Part shown: positions 22,245 through 24,125 of the stretch, piece by piece
How the letters are laid out: every line of letters begins with the position of its first letter
Position numbering within the stretch: position 1 is the stretch's first letter
Source of the DNA: a virus
Virus record (IMG/VR): IMGVR_UViG_3300049489_001005
Span: 1-24,125 of that record
DNA length: 24,125 bases
Strand: one strand, 5' to 3'
Translations under genes and position numbers: made by a program
Notes under the pieces: model-generated
What the model was told of the DNA's origin: nothing
Seen by the model: only the letters and a program-made list of their open reading frames with translations
Database searches by the model: none

Positions 22245-23193
22245 TTTTGCTTTCTGGTTTGACAGCTTCTATTAATTTATCATCGGCTTGGTGATACGTA
22301 ACAATACCTGCTTCAGGAAAGGTGGAGTTTTGACTTGCCAAGATCTCATCCACTTTAACCACCTTATTGTCCACCCTGAGGTATGTGGCGTTATCTTCTT
22401 TAGGCAAAAAACTAGGCTCAGGATTTACAAAACGGTACATTAAAGGATTTTCTTTCCAAGACTCAATCTTCTTCGTATCAAACTTTTTACCATTAGACAT
22501 CAGTTCATTAGAGTTAGTATCTACAACAAACTCTTCGCCATTTGCTGCTTTTTTCTCAGTATTAGTAAATGGTTTGCTTATTTTCTTAATGAAGTTTTTG
22601 TAATACCCTCTTATGTCAAAAAGTCCACTTTCACCTAATGATGGGGTTTCCTCAGGTTTGACTGGATGTAAAGTGCCAAGCACCTCTGGAATTGACATTC
22701 TGTTTAAATCCCGAAGAGCTTCGTCAGCAGCTTTGTTGATGTAGTGCTGAGTAGCACGACTGGTACTAAACGTAAATAGTACGCTGTAAGGTACCTCTCT
22801 CTCATCAAGCCGATGCAGCTTAATATACTCTCTCATTTCAGTTAAACCAGCAGCAAACAGATAATACAAGACTGGGGGGCAGACGAGAGCCGTTAGTGGT
22901 AGGTATGTCCAAAAAACAACCTTATCTTTTTCCACTGAAACATTCATGTAGCTCGTTTTATTAACGATGGTATTGTGCAAAAAGTGATCTAAGTTACCTG
23001 CGTATTGGGGTAGATACCTCGCATCATAGTAGGCTTTTGTTAAAGACCCAAGTCTATCTCGCCTAGTCTCAAATAGGTTTTGTTCTATTTTGTAGGTTTT
23101 TTGAATCTTCTTTTTGGTCTTGCTTAGCAAGATTCCATAAACCACAGCTAACACAATCTGAACGAAACAGTAGACAGCAAACACATAAATCAT
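22237..23193 (-). CDS. Two-helix membrane protein, unknown
   Basis: This encodes 318 residues from ATG 23193, overlapping the preceding stop by 4 nt, with aaaggtg upstream. TM1 is about residues 2-24 (VFAVYCFVQIVLAVVYGILL), followed by KTKKKI. TM2 is about 92-116 (VVFWTYLPLTALVCPPVLYY). The remainder is soluble and charged with a Lys/Glu-rich tail. No catalytic motif or family is recognised. Being in the run before terS, a membrane-associated assembly or lysis role is possible. Confidence 0.65.
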   Translation of the reverse strand: MIYVFAVYCFVQIVLAVVYGILLSKTKKKIQKTYKIEQNLFETRRDRLGSLTKAYYDARYLPQYAGNLDHFLHNTIVNKTSYMNVSVEKDKVVFWTYLPLTALVCPPVLYYLFAAGLTEMREYIKLHRLDEREVPYSVLFTFSTSRATQHYINKAADEALRDLNRMSIPEVLGTLHPVKPEETPSLGESGLFDIRGYYKNFIKKISKPFTNTEKKAANGEEFVVDTNSNELMSNGKKFDTKKIESWKENPLMYRFVNPEPSFLPKEDNATYLRVDNKVVKVDEILASQNSTFPEAGIVTYHQADDKLIEAVKPESKNE

Positions 23194-23513
23194 AGGTCAC
23201 CTTTCTTATTAAATTGAAACACCCAATTCTCTAGTCCCATAAATTGTACCATTTTGTCGAAATAATTCAAGCCCTTAGGCTTTAAGAACACTTCTTTACC
23301 GTTATTATCGTACACCTTAATCACCAATCTTCTGGGATTTTCCTCTAGGAAAAGATCGTACTTACAAGTGGTAACCAAAAAGTCTTTTTTAATAATAAAA
23401 TCAACAACTTTGATATGGTTATCAACCAGTCCACTAAAAGTCTCTTCCACATCCTGAGACTTCTTTTTAATAAGCTGTAAGAGCGGTGAGTTTTTAGGCG
23501 TCTGGGTTGTCAA
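23190..23513 (-). CDS. Small soluble protein, unknown
   Basis: The frame extends to 23585, but that start lies deep inside the preceding gene. TTG 23513 has gaggt 9 nt upstream, overlaps by only 20 nt and gives 107 residues. The protein has an N-terminal helix rich in Lys (LLQLIKKKSQDVEETF), then beta strands (KVVDFIIKKDFLVTTCKYDLFLEE, RRLVIKVYDNNGKEVFLKPKG) and a C-terminal helix with aromatic residues (NYFDKMVQFMGLENWVFQF). No family is recognised. The stop is coupled to the next start by ATGA. Confidence 0.55.
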   Translation of the reverse strand: MTTQTPKNSPLLQLIKKKSQDVEETFSGLVDNHIKVVDFIIKKDFLVTTCKYDLFLEENPRRLVIKVYDNNGKEVFLKPKGLNYFDKMVQFMGLENWVFQFNKKGDL

Positions 23514-23784
23514 TCGGCTTACCTCGGTAAGAGCCTGGACCGAACTCCAGGTCATTAATAACGCCCCTGGTATCGCATTTAGCATCCTTGCTTGCCATAC
23601 TTACTGCCACTGCCTTATCAGCCGTCCTTGCCCCTAAATAGGCCCCTAGGACCACCGGAACTACAGCCACAATATCTACATCCTTAAAGATAGCCAGCAG
23701 GAATAAACCTATCAAGCAGGTCATTGTGCATATGAACGAGAAGTTTTGTTTACTTGGTGTTAGACCTAGAAGCCACTTTGCCAT
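23494..23784 (-). CDS. Two-helix holin-like membrane protein
   Basis: This encodes 96 residues from ATG 23784, with agagga upstream. TM1 is about 14-33 (NFSFICTMTCLIGLFLLAIF) and TM2 about 37-53 (DIVAVVPVVLGAYLGAR). A hydrophilic tail rich in Asp/Lys follows. Size, two helices and a charged C-terminus fit class II holins, but a membrane-associated structural role is equally possible and no lysin is in the window. It overlaps the zinc-ribbon gene by 35 nt. Confidence 0.6.
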   Translation of the reverse strand: MAKWLLGLTPSKQNFSFICTMTCLIGLFLLAIFKDVDIVAVVPVVLGAYLGARTADKAVAVSMASKDAKCDTRGVINDLEFGPGSYRGKPIDNPDA

Positions 23785-23935
23785 GTTTATCCTCTTTAAA
23801 TGAATCCCATTTGACTTGTACTGAGCCGCAAGCAGAACACATTTGTGGTCCAGCGGGTTTAATAAACCTTACATTACACCTAAGACACCGAAAAGACTCA
23901 AATTTTACAGGTTCTTGAACCTTTTGCGCTTCCAT
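23750..23935 (-). CDS. Small zinc-ribbon protein
   Basis: This encodes 61 residues. ATG 23935 overlaps the preceding stop (TAATG). Two CxxC pairs (C17-C20, C33-C36) separated by 12 residues (FRCLRCNVRF and QMCSACGSVQV) form a zinc ribbon. A basic tail follows (KEDKHGKVASRSNTK). It is likely a nucleic-acid- or protein-binding accessory. The function is unknown. Confidence 0.65.
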   Translation of the reverse strand: MEAQKVQEPVKFESFRCLRCNVRFIKPAGPQMCSACGSVQVKWDSFKEDKHGKVASRSNTK

Positions 23936-24125
23936 TACTCAGTTAACTCCAGGAAGAGTTTAGCTGCAAAAAGAAAGTCACCGCCTGTGTGAGGTACCGA
24001 TGTTCCTTCTACAGGAAGCCAGTCTGGGTTTACCTCGCCATCGCTACCATAAAACTGCCTTTGGGTAAGCCATTCAGTCTTGCGGTCACCGGTAGTTGGT
24101 AATCGATCTGCAGGCCACCATCCAT
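23935..24125 (-). CDS. Unknown protein, C-terminal part (partial)
   Basis: One - strand frame stays open from the window edge to TAA at 23937-23935, giving 62 residues: GWWPADRLPTTG... to FAAKLFLELTE. The other two - strand frames close early. It is aromatic and Gly/Asp-rich with a GSDGEVNPDWLPVEG segment. The stop overlaps the zinc-ribbon ATG by one base, as expected for a real neighbour. No family is recognised; the N-terminus lies outside the window. Confidence 0.6.
   Translation of the reverse strand, partial: GWWPADRLPTTGDRKTEWLTQRQFYGSDGEVNPDWLPVEGTSVPHTGGDFLFAAKLFLELTE

Overview
The window is part of a tailed-phage (Caudoviricetes) genome. It carries a large terminase subunit, a portal protein, an SPP1 gp7/Mu gpF-type minor head protein, several long beta-rich tail-fibre proteins, a free-standing homing endonuclease and a phage PhoH-like ATPase. 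Genes are tightly packed with 1-40 nt overlaps. There is no integrase, repressor, rRNA or tRNA, so nothing here points to a temperate lifestyle. The host cannot be read from the sequence. A lipobox protein and sigma70-like promoter elements only say that it is a bacterium.

There are two convergent blocks. The left block (1-11225, + strand) is the adhesion region: two small one-helix membrane proteins, then five tail-fibre-type ORFs (794-2194, 2304-4295, 6055-8151, 8170-8949, 8988-10916) and a 77-residue protein. A Vsr-like homing endonuclease with eight 23-residue repeats sits between the second and third fibre genes. The fibres share modules: an N-terminal anchor-like segment ending in LGGGTTV, a beta domain present three times across two proteins, a GAWxLG repeat, and an S74 intramolecular chaperone.

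The right block (24125-11517, - strand) is the packaging and head region, transcribed leftward. It runs from a partial gene through a zinc-ribbon protein, a two-helix holin-like protein, two unknown proteins, a probable small terminase, terL and a lipoprotein, to a bidirectional terminator at 18214-18258. Beyond that come a beta-rich protein, a small protein, the portal and a membrane protein. After the oppositely oriented phoH-like gene (13787-14584, +), a second leftward cluster has its own promoter (13731-13703). It encodes two small helical proteins, a Cys-cluster plus sigma-region-4-like DNA-binding protein, and the minor head protein.

The blocks meet in a 290-bp gap (11226-11516) with no convincing ORF but with a promoter-like element and possible RNA structure. 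Expression signals recur: TAAAAT/TATAAT boxes, often with an upstream TGn, lie at most transcription-unit heads; hairpins overlap or abut Shine-Dalgarno sequences; and the first small ORF ends in an A_AAA_AAG slippery heptamer that could extend it in the -1 frame.
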